The translations under genes and the position numbers were made by a program. Positions 10,518 through 16,709 of a stretch of 41,946 nt of DNA are shown in pieces. Where the stretch lies: assembly GCA_016709675.1 (NCBI GenBank), contig JADJMH010000007.1, positions 1 to 41,946 on the forward strand, written 5' to 3'. Each line of letters starts with the position of its first letter. Position 1 is the stretch's first letter. The notes under the pieces are model-generated. The model was not told where the DNA came from and did not search any database. It saw only the letters and a list, made by a program, of their open reading frames with translations. This DNA is from Candidatus Accumulibacter proximus. GTDB taxonomy: Bacteria; Pseudomonadota; Gammaproteobacteria; Burkholderiales; Rhodocyclaceae.

Positions 10518-10600
10518 GCCGATACTCTGAAGGCCGCGTGCAGCAGCGCAAGGCCGAGAGCGGCCGTCGATGCACCACCTCCGGGCACCCCGGGAGGTTA
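10518..10600 (+). repeat. dispersed extragenic repeat A, copy A1
   Basis: This stretch aligns nearly base for base with 17775-17856. The shared core is GCGTGCAGCAG-GC-AGGCCG, followed by GAG-GGCCGT, a CACCTCC-GGCACCC segment and a GGGA-GTTA end. It lies upstream of the CHAT gene. If read on the minus strand it produces the artificial peptide start MPGGG...LALLHAA, which also appears at 17820-17843. The TACTGTCCCCGTAAT tail of copies A2 and A3 is not preserved here. Confidence 0.8.
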
Positions 10601-10857
10601 AGACTTCACTGCCTTGTTGATCGGGGCGGCTTTTTTCGGTCGCGCGTTGCAGTTCTCTCTTGCTACTTTGGTGACCATCGCTACGCCTTTGGGACGGCGC
10701 GTGCATGTGAAGTTGGAGGTGGCGTGAACAGGGTTGACCACACTTGCGCCAAGCGCACATACTGCTGGCGATGCCGTCGGATTTCCTTCAGTTGGTTGCT
10801 TCGGTACACGCCTACCAGCCACCCAACTGGTACCGACTTTCCGCAGGAAGGCCAACG

Positions 10858-11187
10858 ATGATTGACATGGACACCATACGTGCAGCCGCCGCCAGACTGG
10901 TCGCTGCAGCTACCTCACCCGCCCGCGTCATCCTGTTCGGGTCCTACGCGCGCGGCACGGCCGACGAGGGTTCGGACCTGGATCTGATGGTCATCGAACG
11001 AGAAGTGCAGGATAGGGCGGCGGAATACATGCGCCTGATGGATGCCGTCGGCCGGGTTGCGCCAGGGGTTGGCCTGGACTTGCTGATTTACCCTCTGAGT
11101 GAATACGAGCGGCGTGGACAGGTTCCCGGCACGGTGTTGTTCGAGGCACGCGTCGAAGGCCAGGTGTTGCATGACGCCCTCCATTGA
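10858..11187 (+). CDS. MNT-type nucleotidyltransferase (putative antitoxin of a HEPN/MNT pair)
   Basis: This 109-aa protein has the minimal nucleotidyltransferase signature: VILFGSYARGTADEGSDLDL holds the GSxARG loop and the two metal-binding Asp residues of SDLDL. A third carboxylate is expected in GLDLLIYP. The start ATG 10858 lies after GCAGGAAGGCC; an internal ATG 10867 is possible. It overlaps the downstream HEPN gene by 17 bases, so the two are translationally coupled. In studied HEPN/MNT systems the MNT protein neutralises the HEPN RNase by AMPylating it. That mechanism is known from the DUF86-type HepT/MntA family; whether this PF05168-like pair works the same way is inference. Confidence 0.88.
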   Translation: MIDMDTIRAAAARLVAAATSPARVILFGSYARGTADEGSDLDLMVIEREVQDRAAEYMRLMDAVGRVAPGVGLDLLIYPLSEYERRGQVPGTVLFEARVEGQVLHDALH

Positions 11188-11566
11188 GGAAGCCCTCCGG
11201 TTGCTGCGGCTGGCGAAGCGCGATCTGCAGACCTACCGTATCCTTGCCGCCCACCCGGATGCATCCTTGGCCGCCACTTGCTTTCATGCCCAGCAGAGCG
11301 TGGAAAAGGCGCTGAAGGCCGTCCTGACCGCGCATGGCGCGACCTTTCCGCGCAGTCACAACCTGGAAGAACTCGGCTTGCTCGTGGCAGAGAGCGGTAT
11401 CGGCCTGCCCGCTCCCGCGAGGGAGTTGCGACGGCTCACTCCCTTCGCTGTGGACTTTCGCTATGACGAAGAAACCATCGCGTTGATTACCGCGCAATCG
11501 GCAGGCCTTCTGGCGGAATCAGTATTCCAGTGGGCAAGAACCTTGATCGAGGCTGCCAGGCAATGA
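11171..11566 (+). CDS. HEPN domain protein (putative RNase toxin partner of the MNT gene)
   Basis: The 131-aa all-helical protein starts at ATG 11171 inside the MNT gene (17-base overlap). It shows the HEPN pattern. An N-terminal helix ALRLLRLAKRDLQTYRILAA is followed by CFHAQQSVEKALKAVLTAHG and then FPRSHNLEELGLL. The last two are the conserved QQ..EKALKA and SHNLEEL segments of the PF05168 group. The only R-X4-H string is RILAAH at residues 23-28, which is not the usual position of the RX4-6H RNase motif, so nuclease activity is uncertain. It lies close to the CHAT-TIR gene, supporting a defence context. Confidence 0.87.
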   Translation: MTPSIEEALRLLRLAKRDLQTYRILAAHPDASLAATCFHAQQSVEKALKAVLTAHGATFPRSHNLEELGLLVAESGIGLPAPARELRRLTPFAVDFRYDEETIALITAQSAGLLAESVFQWARTLIEAARQ

Positions 11567-11979
11567 GCGACATCGCTGCCTTCGTTTGAGGAGAAATTGA
11601 GGAGTCGGCTGGAAGCCCACCGGATCGCTCCGGACGACATAGTGGAGCATGCCGAGATGGAAGAGTTGCGGTGGACGCTGTGCGGCCGGTCGCCGCACTT
11701 ACTCGCCAGTTGGAACGTCAGGACGAGCTCGCTGCGCCGCTGGTCAAAGCGCCATGGGACAGAATCATGGTGGCTGCAATCATCCCGGATGCCCAAGGCA
11801 CATCGCGACCATCAGGGGAACCAAGATGACCTCCCTTGGACGGTGCGAACCGGCAAGGGCGGTGGTGCCAACTGGTGCCAGTGGAGGCGCGGGTACGTTG
11901 GAGTGGCGCAAGCAGGGTTGCCGGCTAATGCGCTGGACTACATGATGATTGGTGATTCGGGAGGCGAGGTGGCTGTGGT
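11567..11979 (+). other. unassigned stretch after the HEPN gene
   Basis: No recognisable gene. A plus-strand reading with EEKLRSRLEAHRIAPDD near 11589 then HAEMEELRWTL, and a second frame with LVKAPWDRIMVAAIIPDAQ near 11725-11785, look protein-like. They may be the frameshifted remains of one short gene, but I recognise no family and neither piece has a convincing start. Confidence 0.35.
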
Positions 11980-12022
11980 ACTTGGTGGAAGCAAGCCCGG
12001 ACCATTTTCTTGGCTTTTGTTG
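11980..12022. repeat. left member of a direct repeat pair flanking an IS5-type remnant
   Basis: The block starting ACTTGGTGGAAGCAAGCC is identical for more than 30 bases to 13109-13141. It stays similar through the following T-rich TTTTGTTGG end. The pair brackets the decayed transposase gene with about 1.1 kb between copies. Long direct repeats are not the normal ends of IS5 elements. Confidence 0.85.
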
Positions 12023-12054
12023 GGTGTGACGTAGTTTGGCTGTCCGAGGAGATG

Positions 12055-13020
12055 GGTCGGTGGCAATGGCGAGTGAAGCCGGAGACTGGCGAGGTGGGCC
12101 TCAAGAGCGGTACCGGGTGGACGAACTGGTCGAGATGACCGGGCCTTGGTCAACCGAGGCAAATCTGACGATCTGGTTCGATGACGCGAGTATCCGGGAT
12201 CGTGGACGCCGCCACCACCGGTTGGCCGTGGCAAGCCAGGGCTGTACTCGGAAACCGCAATTCAGACCTGCCTGACGATCAAGGCCTTGTTCCAGTTGCC
12301 CTACCGCGCCACGGAAGGGCTGATCAAGTCGCTGATGCGCCTGTGTCACCTGGACCTGCCGGTGCCGGACCACACCCACATGTCGCGACGGGCCGGCGAG
12401 CTTTCGGTGACGATCCCGCGCCGCCGCGCAAGGGACCGACGCACGTGGTAATTGATTCGACCGGCCTGAAGATCTTCGGCGAAGGCGAATGGAAAGTGCC
12501 GTCACCCGGGGTGGCAAGCGCCGCACGTGGCGCAAGGTCCATCTGGCCGACGAAGCCACCAAGGACATCATCGGCATTGAAGTGACCACCACCGCCGGGG
12601 CGGGCAGTGAAATCTTGCCCGGCCTGCTCGACCAGGTCGAAGGCGAGATCGCCCAAGTATCGGCCGATGGCGCCACGACAGCCACGGCTGCCATGCGGCG
12701 ATCGCCGAAGCGGGACGCGCGTGCCACCATCCCGCCACGCGATGGTGCGGTCACGTGGGAGATGACCACCCCCGCGACGTCATCCTCCAGGAAATCGAGG
12801 CCAAGGGGCTCGACGGCTGGAAGAACGATAGCGGCTACCACCGGCGCAGCATTGCCGAGAACATGATGTACCGGCTCAAGCAACTGGGCGACAGCCTGTA
12901 CTCCCGAACCTTTGAACGGCAGGTCAACAAGCCCACGTCCGGGCGGCGATCATCAACACGTTCACCTACCTGGGCATGCCGCAATCTGTCCGGGTAGGGC
13001 AAATTGCGTCCGCTGCATGA
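12055..13020 (+). mobile_element. IS5-family transposase, frameshifted remnant
   Basis: Successive frames give one DDE transposase. The N-terminal part includes GTGWTNWSE-like and NLTIWFDDASIR. The next part is IKALFQLPYRATEGLIKSLM, then HVVIDSTGLKIFGEGEWKV with the first catalytic Asp. KRRTWRKVHLADEATKDIIG follows, with EILPGLLDQVEGEI and VSADGA giving the second Asp. The end GYHRRSIAENMMYRLKQLGD carries the conserved YREK-like region with the last acidic residue. The stop is at 13018-13020 after VRVGQIASAA. At least five frame changes are needed. Relatives include IS5-group elements of betaproteobacteria. No clear terminal inverted repeats were found by eye; a direct-repeat pair at 11980 and 13109 surrounds the gene. 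Confidence 0.85.
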
Positions 13021-13108
13021 CGAAGGACGGGAAATGGCGGAGTTCATGCCGAAAATGAGAAATTCAGTTCTATGGAATATTAGTAGTTACTAATAGTGCA
13101 CCAACGCC

Positions 13109-13152
13109 ACTTGGTGGAAGCAAGCCCGGACCATTTTCTTGCTTTTTTGTTG
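13109..13152. repeat. right member of the direct repeat pair flanking the IS5-type remnant
   Basis: Second copy of the 11980-12022 block, with TTTTCTTGCTTTTTTGTTGG at its end. Its last bases run straight into repeat B1, so two repeat families are joined here. Confidence 0.85.
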
Positions 13153-13190
13153 GAATGTTAGATCTGACCCCGGCCGTGTGACCCCGGCCG
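13147..13190 (+). repeat. dispersed repeat B, copy B1 (forward)
   Basis: TTGTTGGAATGTTAGAtctGACCCCGGCC, then a second GTGACCCCGGCC. The same sequence appears inverted at 14757-14842 and 16616-16682. The GACCCCGGxC unit is reiterated, which is REP-like. Copies B1 and B2 face each other across 1.6 kb that holds the PEP-CTERM gene and the IS1595 fragment. Confidence 0.8.
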
Positions 13191-13197
13191 TGACCCG

Positions 13198-13281
13198 CCG
13201 GCCGAGCGACCAGCCGGGATCAGCGCCGCGGTGCACCGCCTCTCGGCACCCTCGGGAAGTTAACTATACTGTCCCCGTAAT
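13198..13281 (+). repeat. repeat block X copy 2 joined to dispersed repeat A, copy A2
   Basis: Bases 13198-13226 equal block X at 10329-10357. They are followed directly by the A-repeat tail, with GTGCACCGCCTC, GGCACC-TCGGGAAGTTAAC and TATACTGTCCCCGTAAT. Compared with the 10.33-10.60 kb locus, the intervening 12-bp repeats and half of repeat A are missing, as if deleted. Confidence 0.75.
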
Positions 13282-13295
13282 CGGAACGCCTGTCG

Positions 13296-13341
13296 TGCTA
13301 AACGACAACAGCCCGCGAACACGCGGGCTGTGTTTTTAGCA
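13296..13341 (+). terminator. strong bidirectional-looking hairpin terminator
   Basis: The inner stem is ACAGCCCGCG-AACA-CGCGGGCTGT followed by GTTTTT. The outer arms TGCTAAA and TTTAGCA also pair. It lies 33 bases past the stop of the minus-strand PEP-CTERM gene and downstream of the plus-strand repeat region. The T-run favours plus-strand termination, but the long stem could serve both strands. Confidence 0.75.
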
Positions 13342-13373
13342 TATCGTTCGCGACGCGGACATCAGCCCGTCAA

Positions 13374-14048
13374 TCAGGCCTTCCCATCTTGGCGACGCCT
13401 GCGCAGAGCGACACCCGCCAAAGCTGCACTGAACAGCAACAGCGAAGCGGGCTCTGGAACGTGGTTGCGGGGATCGTAGGTATAGGTTATGTCACCGATA
13501 CAACGGGCCGCAGTGGTGTTTCCGCCCTCTGCATTCCCGCCGCCACCGTTCAGCAGCAGGCCGCTAGACGTTCTGCAGTTGATAGTGAAGTTCCCGCCAC
13601 CTGCGGCGCTCAAGGCGGCCAGCACCGCATTCGGGGCATTAAACGTGTCAGTCATCAACTCGCTATCCGTCAAGCCAGTGACCGTCTGGCTGGCGCCGGG
13701 ATTCAATGACACGAAGCCGGTGGTGTACTGAAGGTTCGGATCTTCCAGGAAGGGGTTCAGTGCGGCAATAGTACTGCTTATTAACATGTCGCTGATGGTT
13801 GTTCCCTTTACGTCGTCGGGGCCGGAAGCAACCTGCTTGAGCCCGACGGTGATGTCGCCCGCGATTTCGCCGGTCAATCTCAGCGTCGCGCTGGTTAGTG
13901 TGCCCAGGTTGCTATCAAACAGACCGAGCAATCCGCTCTGGTTGATTTCAGTGTTCTGCAGCACATTGGTGAAGTTGAAGCTTACCGTTGCAGCTTGAGC
14001 GGACGCGGCCAGGCCAAGAGCCGCGACAAAGAGGGAAAGACGTTTCAT
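13374..14048 (-). CDS. PEP-CTERM sorting-domain protein, probable choice-of-anchor type
   Basis: The 224-aa protein begins MKRLSLFVAALGLAASAQA, a Sec signal peptide, with an AAGGAG ribosome site 9-14 bases before ATG 14048. The mature part is rich in small polar residues and beta strands. FDSNLGTLTSATLRLTGEIAG resembles choice-of-anchor E domains. The C-terminus is VPEPASLLLFSAALAGVALRRRR: the PEP motif, a membrane helix and an Arg cluster, recognised by exosortase/EpsH sorting in bacteria that make exopolysaccharide. Two Cys residues may form a disulfide. It is isolated between REP-like repeats, has a more even base composition than its neighbours and lacks a visible exosortase gene in this window. 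The function of the mature protein is unknown. Confidence 0.88.
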   Translation of the reverse strand: MKRLSLFVAALGLAASAQAATVSFNFTNVLQNTEINQSGLLGLFDSNLGTLTSATLRLTGEIAGDITVGLKQVASGPDDVKGTTISDMLISSTIAALNPFLEDPNLQYTTGFVSLNPGASQTVTGLTDSELMTDTFNAPNAVLAALSAAGGGNFTINCRTSSGLLLNGGGGNAEGGNTTAARCIGDITYTYDPRNHVPEPASLLLFSAALAGVALRRRRQDGKA

Positions 14049-14261
14049 AAGAAAAAACTCCTTCTGTGAAAAAGTTATTAAGTGCTTTTGAGAGGACAAT
14101 TCCTCTCCAAGCAACACAAAGCAATTCCTGTGCCACCGCCACGCCGTATCAAATACACACAATAAATTAGTTTGTTACGAATCACGCTGGGTTCTTGAAG
14201 TCGCGGCGTGTAAAGTTTTCCGACACGGGAACCACCGCAGCCGCAAGACTGTGTGCTGTGG

Positions 14262-14326
14262 AAAAGCGAAAAGGAAAGCGAAAGGCGAAAAAAGCGAAAA
14301 GGAAAAAGCGAAAAGGGTCAAAAAGC
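14262..14326 (+). repeat. homopurine AAAGCGAAAAGG-type simple repeat
   Basis: About 65 bases are made almost only of A and G with regularly spaced GCG (GAAAAGCGAAAAGGAAAGCG and so on). This lies upstream of the IS1595 fragment. A similar purine-only tract is at 29296-29343. It can form triplex-type structures, and in translation gives only Lys/Arg runs, so it is not coding. Confidence 0.7.
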
Positions 14327-14350
14327 GACCTGATTAGCAATGATCGTCAG

Positions 14351-14373
14351 CCGGGCTCATCTGGTGAGCCCGG
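14351..14373. repeat. 9-bp stem hairpin upstream of the IS1595-type fragment
   Basis: CCGGGCTCA-TCTGG-TGAGCCCGG is a perfect inverted repeat 44 bases before the transposase ATG. It could be part of the element's left end or a translation-blocking hairpin; no matching right end remains. Confidence 0.55.
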
Positions 14374-14416
14374 AGAGGCTTATCCTGCGCTCTGTCACCA
14401 CACGGAGCGCGCAGCG

Positions 14417-14756
14417 ATGGCCATGAACCACATTCAATTTCAACACGGCTTGTCGATGCCAGAGTTTTTCCAGCGCTTTGGCAGCGAGTCGCAGTGCGCG
14501 GCAGCGCTGGAGGCGGCACGTTGGCCGCACGGCTTTTGCTGCCCGTGCTGCGGGAAGACAGCGCATTGTGTTCTGCGCGGGGGCTCGTGCAAGGTTTTTC
14601 AGTGCAACGCCTGTCGGCATCAAACGTCGCTGATTGCCGGCACCGTGTTTCAGGGCACCAAGCTGCCGCTGACCGTGTGGTTCCTGGCGATCTACCTCAT
14701 CAGCCAGGCCAAGACGGGTCTGTCGGCGCTGGCGCTGAAGCGACATCTGGGAGTGG
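14417..14756 (+). mobile_element. IS1595-family transposase, N-terminal fragment only
   Basis: Starting at MAMNHIQFQHGLSMPEFFQR, the fragment contains the N-terminal zinc ribbon of ISXO2-like transposases: CCPCCGKTAHCVLRGG and FQCNACRHQTSLIAGTVFQGT. It then reads LPLTVWFLAIYLISQAKTGL and ends at LKRHLGV. At that point the family similarity stops and the frame runs into repeat B2 (RRPGSRPKTGV, encoded by GACCGGGGTC units), ending at 14830. The catalytic DDE/ISXO2 domain is missing, so the element is dead. The cut coincides with the repeat boundary. Confidence 0.85.
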
Positions 14757-14842
14757 ACCGAAGACCGGGGTCAAGACCGAAGACCGGGGTCAGAGACCGG
14801 CGGTCAGAAAAAGACCGGGGTCAAGTCTAACATTCCAACAAA
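14757..14842 (-). repeat. dispersed repeat B, copy B2 (inverted, amplified)
   Basis: Three copies of AGACCGGGGTCA (14762, 14781 and 14812) and a variant GACCGGCGGTCAG are followed by TCTAACATTCCAACAA. This is the reverse complement of B1 at 13147-13190. It directly abuts the broken IS1595 coding sequence. Confidence 0.82.
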
Positions 14843-14983
14843 CAATAGCAGACAATAGCTGGCAGACCGCGTTTTTTGACCGATTCAGGGTGCCCGCCAC
14901 CCCGCAATAGTTCGGCCGCTTGCCTCGTGTCCTGTCGGCGCCGAAGAAACGGGGAAAATCACTTTCTCTTCAAGCCTGAACGC

Positions 14984-15219
14984 TCAACCTTGCTCGAACA
15001 GGGGCTTGGGCAGGCCTGACTGGCGGATGATGGAAGAAGTGTCCCGATGCGAATTTCGTCGTGCAGCGGGACCGGGACCGTTACAGTGGTGCCTGCTGTC
15101 CGCTTCTGCATGACCGCATGGCTGCCACGCTGCCTGACCACTTCGAAACCGTGGTCGCCGAGCAGCCGACACAACTCCCTTCCCGAGAAAACTCGAAGCC
15201 TAACCAACCGCGACCTCAA
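14984..15219 (-). CDS. hicA: HicA-type mRNA interferase toxin, one frameshift
   Basis: The N-terminal part reads FSGRELCRLLGDHGFEVVRQ then RGSHAVMQKR, the HicA dsRBD-like fold with its conserved catalytic GSH His. TVTVPVPLHDEIRIGTL follows. One base too many near 15037 shifts the frame; in the corrected frame the protein ends SSIIRQSGLPKPLFEQG with the stop at 14984, the normal HicA C-terminus. The start is not ATG: TTG 15219 (overlapping the end of hicB) is the likely one. HicA toxins cut mRNA and are held by HicB. The order here is hicB then hicA. The frameshift may be a sequencing error or a real loss of toxin. Confidence 0.82.
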
Positions 15220-15427
15220 GCCGGGTCACGAACACCTCGTCGTGAAGGCGGATGGCGATCTCGGAGGGATCGGCCGTCTCGAAGAACAGCTCGATCGCCT
15301 CCTGCAGATTGTCGCGTGCCTTTTCGATTGTGGCCCCTTGACTGGCGATGTCCAGTTCCGGGCAGACGGAAACGTACTCGCTCCCCTCACGCTCGATGAT
15401 TGCCGTCAACTGCATCGTACCTGCCAT
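15200..15427 (-). CDS. hicB: HicB-type antitoxin
   Basis: From ATG 15427 the 75-aa protein reads MAGTMQLTAIIEREGSEYVS, then VCPELDIASQGATIEKARDNLQEAIELFFE. This is the HicB partial RNase-H fold with the signature CPELDIASQG and the helix A..NL.EAIELF. The C-terminus overlaps the hicA start by 20 bases. An upstream ATG at 15457 is possible but adds only MTRSVLEVPA. The protein lacks a separate C-terminal DNA-binding domain, as in the short HicB forms. Confidence 0.87.
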   Translation of the reverse strand: MAGTMQLTAIIEREGSEYVSVCPELDIASQGATIEKARDNLQEAIELFFETADPSEIAIRLHDEVFVTRLEVAVG

Positions 15428-15510
15428 GGCCGGGACCTCCAGAACTGAACGCGTCATAGTCTAGCACCTCGAGTTGCAAATCCACACTCCCGGTTTCAAG
15501 CCCAAACCCG

Positions 15511-15666
15511 GAGGCCGCCATCGCCGACCCGAACCTTTCGGAAAAGCAACTTGTCATCACGACACGGGAACAGACCGGCTGGGTGCAGGCCAAGACCACA
15601 CGCATTCTCGGCATGACACCGCGCCAGAACGCCTACCGGATCCAGGCCCTGAATATCGAGGTCTAG
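15511..15666 (+). pseudogene. severed C-terminal helix-turn-helix of a NifA-like sigma-54 activator
   Basis: An open reading of about 50 codons with no start of its own ends at TAG 15664. It reads REQTGWVQAKTTRILGMTPR, then NAYRIQALNIEV. This is the Fis-type helix-turn-helix at the extreme C-terminus of NifA and related enhancer-binding proteins (GWVQAKAARxLGMTPRQxxYRI is the usual form). Nothing of the AAA+ domain is present upstream, where only repeat-like sequence and the divergent hicB lie. It is therefore a rearrangement scar from a larger gene. Whether an intact nifA exists elsewhere cannot be seen. Confidence 0.7.
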
Positions 15667-15726
15667 GAATTCTGAGGATTCCAGGAAGGGGCTTGCGGTA
15701 AGATAAGCATTCCAGAGGAGACTTCG

Positions 15727-16296
15727 ATGACTGCTTTGCCTGCGCTCAAACTAGATACGCTCTATGAGCAACTGTGCAACCTACCCGAGAATCTCACCGG
15801 CGAAATCATTAACGGACAACTGCATAGCCAGCCTCGGCCGAGCGGACGTCACAGCCTCGCGGGTGGCACACTGAGTATTGATATTGGCGGACCCTTCCAG
15901 TTCGGTCGGAACGGTCCCGGCGGCTGGTGGATTATCCCCGAACCGGAAGTTCATTTCGTGCACGATACCGAGGTAGCGGTTCCCGATCTCGCGGGCTGGC
16001 GCCGCGAACGCATGCCGCAGGTACCCGATGACCACCGCTTCGAAGTCGTGCCGGACTGGGTGTGCGAAATCCTCTCGCCGTCCACTGCGCGCAAGGATCG
16101 CATCGTCAAGCTACCTTTCTACGCCAGCCACGGCATCACCCACGCCTGGCTGGTCGATCCTGAGGCCCGCACGCTGGAAGCCTACGAGCTGAGTCAGGGG
16201 CACTGGATGTTGATCGCCGCGCTGCAGGATGACGCCCCGGTGAGAGTCGCGCCGTTCGATGCCATCGAGTTTAGTCTGGGCGATCTGTGGGGATGA
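15727..16296 (+). CDS. Uma2-family PD-(D/E)XK endonuclease-like protein
   Basis: This 189-aa intact protein begins after AGAGGAGACTTCG. N-terminal YEQLCNLPENLTGEIINGQL, WWIIPEPEVHF and VPDLAGWRRERM carry the acidic residues of the Uma2 restriction-endonuclease-like fold. PDWVCEILSPSTARKDRIVK supplies the E-X-K motif (EILSPST..KD..K). HAWLVDPEARTLEAYEL and a C-terminal beta sheet are also typical. Uma2 proteins are widespread in mobile and accessory regions; their substrate and role are not settled. It is a single gene between the NifA scar and a transposase remnant. Confidence 0.88.
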   Translation: MTALPALKLDTLYEQLCNLPENLTGEIINGQLHSQPRPSGRHSLAGGTLSIDIGGPFQFGRNGPGGWWIIPEPEVHFVHDTEVAVPDLAGWRRERMPQVPDDHRFEVVPDWVCEILSPSTARKDRIVKLPFYASHGITHAWLVDPEARTLEAYELSQGHWMLIAALQDDAPVRVAPFDAIEFSLGDLWG

Positions 16297-16320
16297 TGCA
16301 AGCAAGGCGAAAAGGCTTAA

Positions 16321-16618
16321 ATGAATACTACCCAACCCCAGCTGATCATGTAACGGTGGCACGTGGTCCAGCACGAGTTTCTGCCCGAGTTGCAGCTGCA
16401 AGTGGGTCCGCTGACGCCGAAGCTTGAGAAGGTCATCCACACGCTGGAGTGGGTGCTTATCGAGGAATACACGAAGGTTCCTGGTGCGGCCAGGGCGTCC
16501 GCCCTTTACGGGTGCGTGGCTGGCGAACGCCTTTATGGTCAAGGCCGTGTTGGGTCTGACGACGACCGTGGGGCTGATTGAGCGCCCCATGATTGACCGC
16601 GCGTTGCGCCGCATCTGG
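16321..16618 (+). mobile_element. transposase N-terminal remnant with in-frame stop and frameshift
   Basis: From ATG 16321 the reading is MNTTQPQLIM, stop (TAA 16351), then RWHVVQHEFLPELQLQVGPL. TPKLEKVIHTLEWVLIEEYT follows. A frame change near 16490 leads to GRPPFTGAWLANAFMVKAVL then GLTTTVGLIERPMIDRALRR. This is the N-terminal domain of a betaproteobacterial IS transposase I cannot place in a named family. The DDE part is missing: similarity stops at about 16618, where repeat B3 begins. Confidence 0.72.
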
Positions 16619-16682
16619 GGTCGACCCTGGGGTCAGGGTCGAACCTGCGCACGAACCTGGGGTCACGTCTAACATTCCAACA
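16616..16682 (-). repeat. dispersed repeat B, copy B3 (inverted), upstream of the RAYT gene
   Basis: CCTGGGGTCAGG and CCTGGGGTCACG units are followed by TCTAACATTCCAACA, as in B2. The copy ends 28 bases before the RAYT start codon, which suggests this is the REP family served by that transposase. Confidence 0.78.
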
Positions 16683-16709
16683 CCAACGGAAACATGCTAC
16701 GCTTGTTGT

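Noticed and set aside
10598..10855. 85-codon minus-strand frame between the CHAT and MNT genes, ending KKAAPINKAVKS
   Set aside because: Lys-rich C-terminus looks protein-like, but there is no family match I know, no good start and the region borders repeat A1; not supported enough to list.
11980..13152. direct repeats as the target-site duplication of the IS5-type element
   Set aside because: They are about 40 bases long, whereas IS5 elements duplicate only a few bases.
14757..14842. CRISPR-like array of AGACCGGGGTCA units
   Set aside because: Unit spacing is irregular (about 19 and 31 bases), units are only 12 bases and there are no spacers of uniform size; it matches dispersed repeat B.
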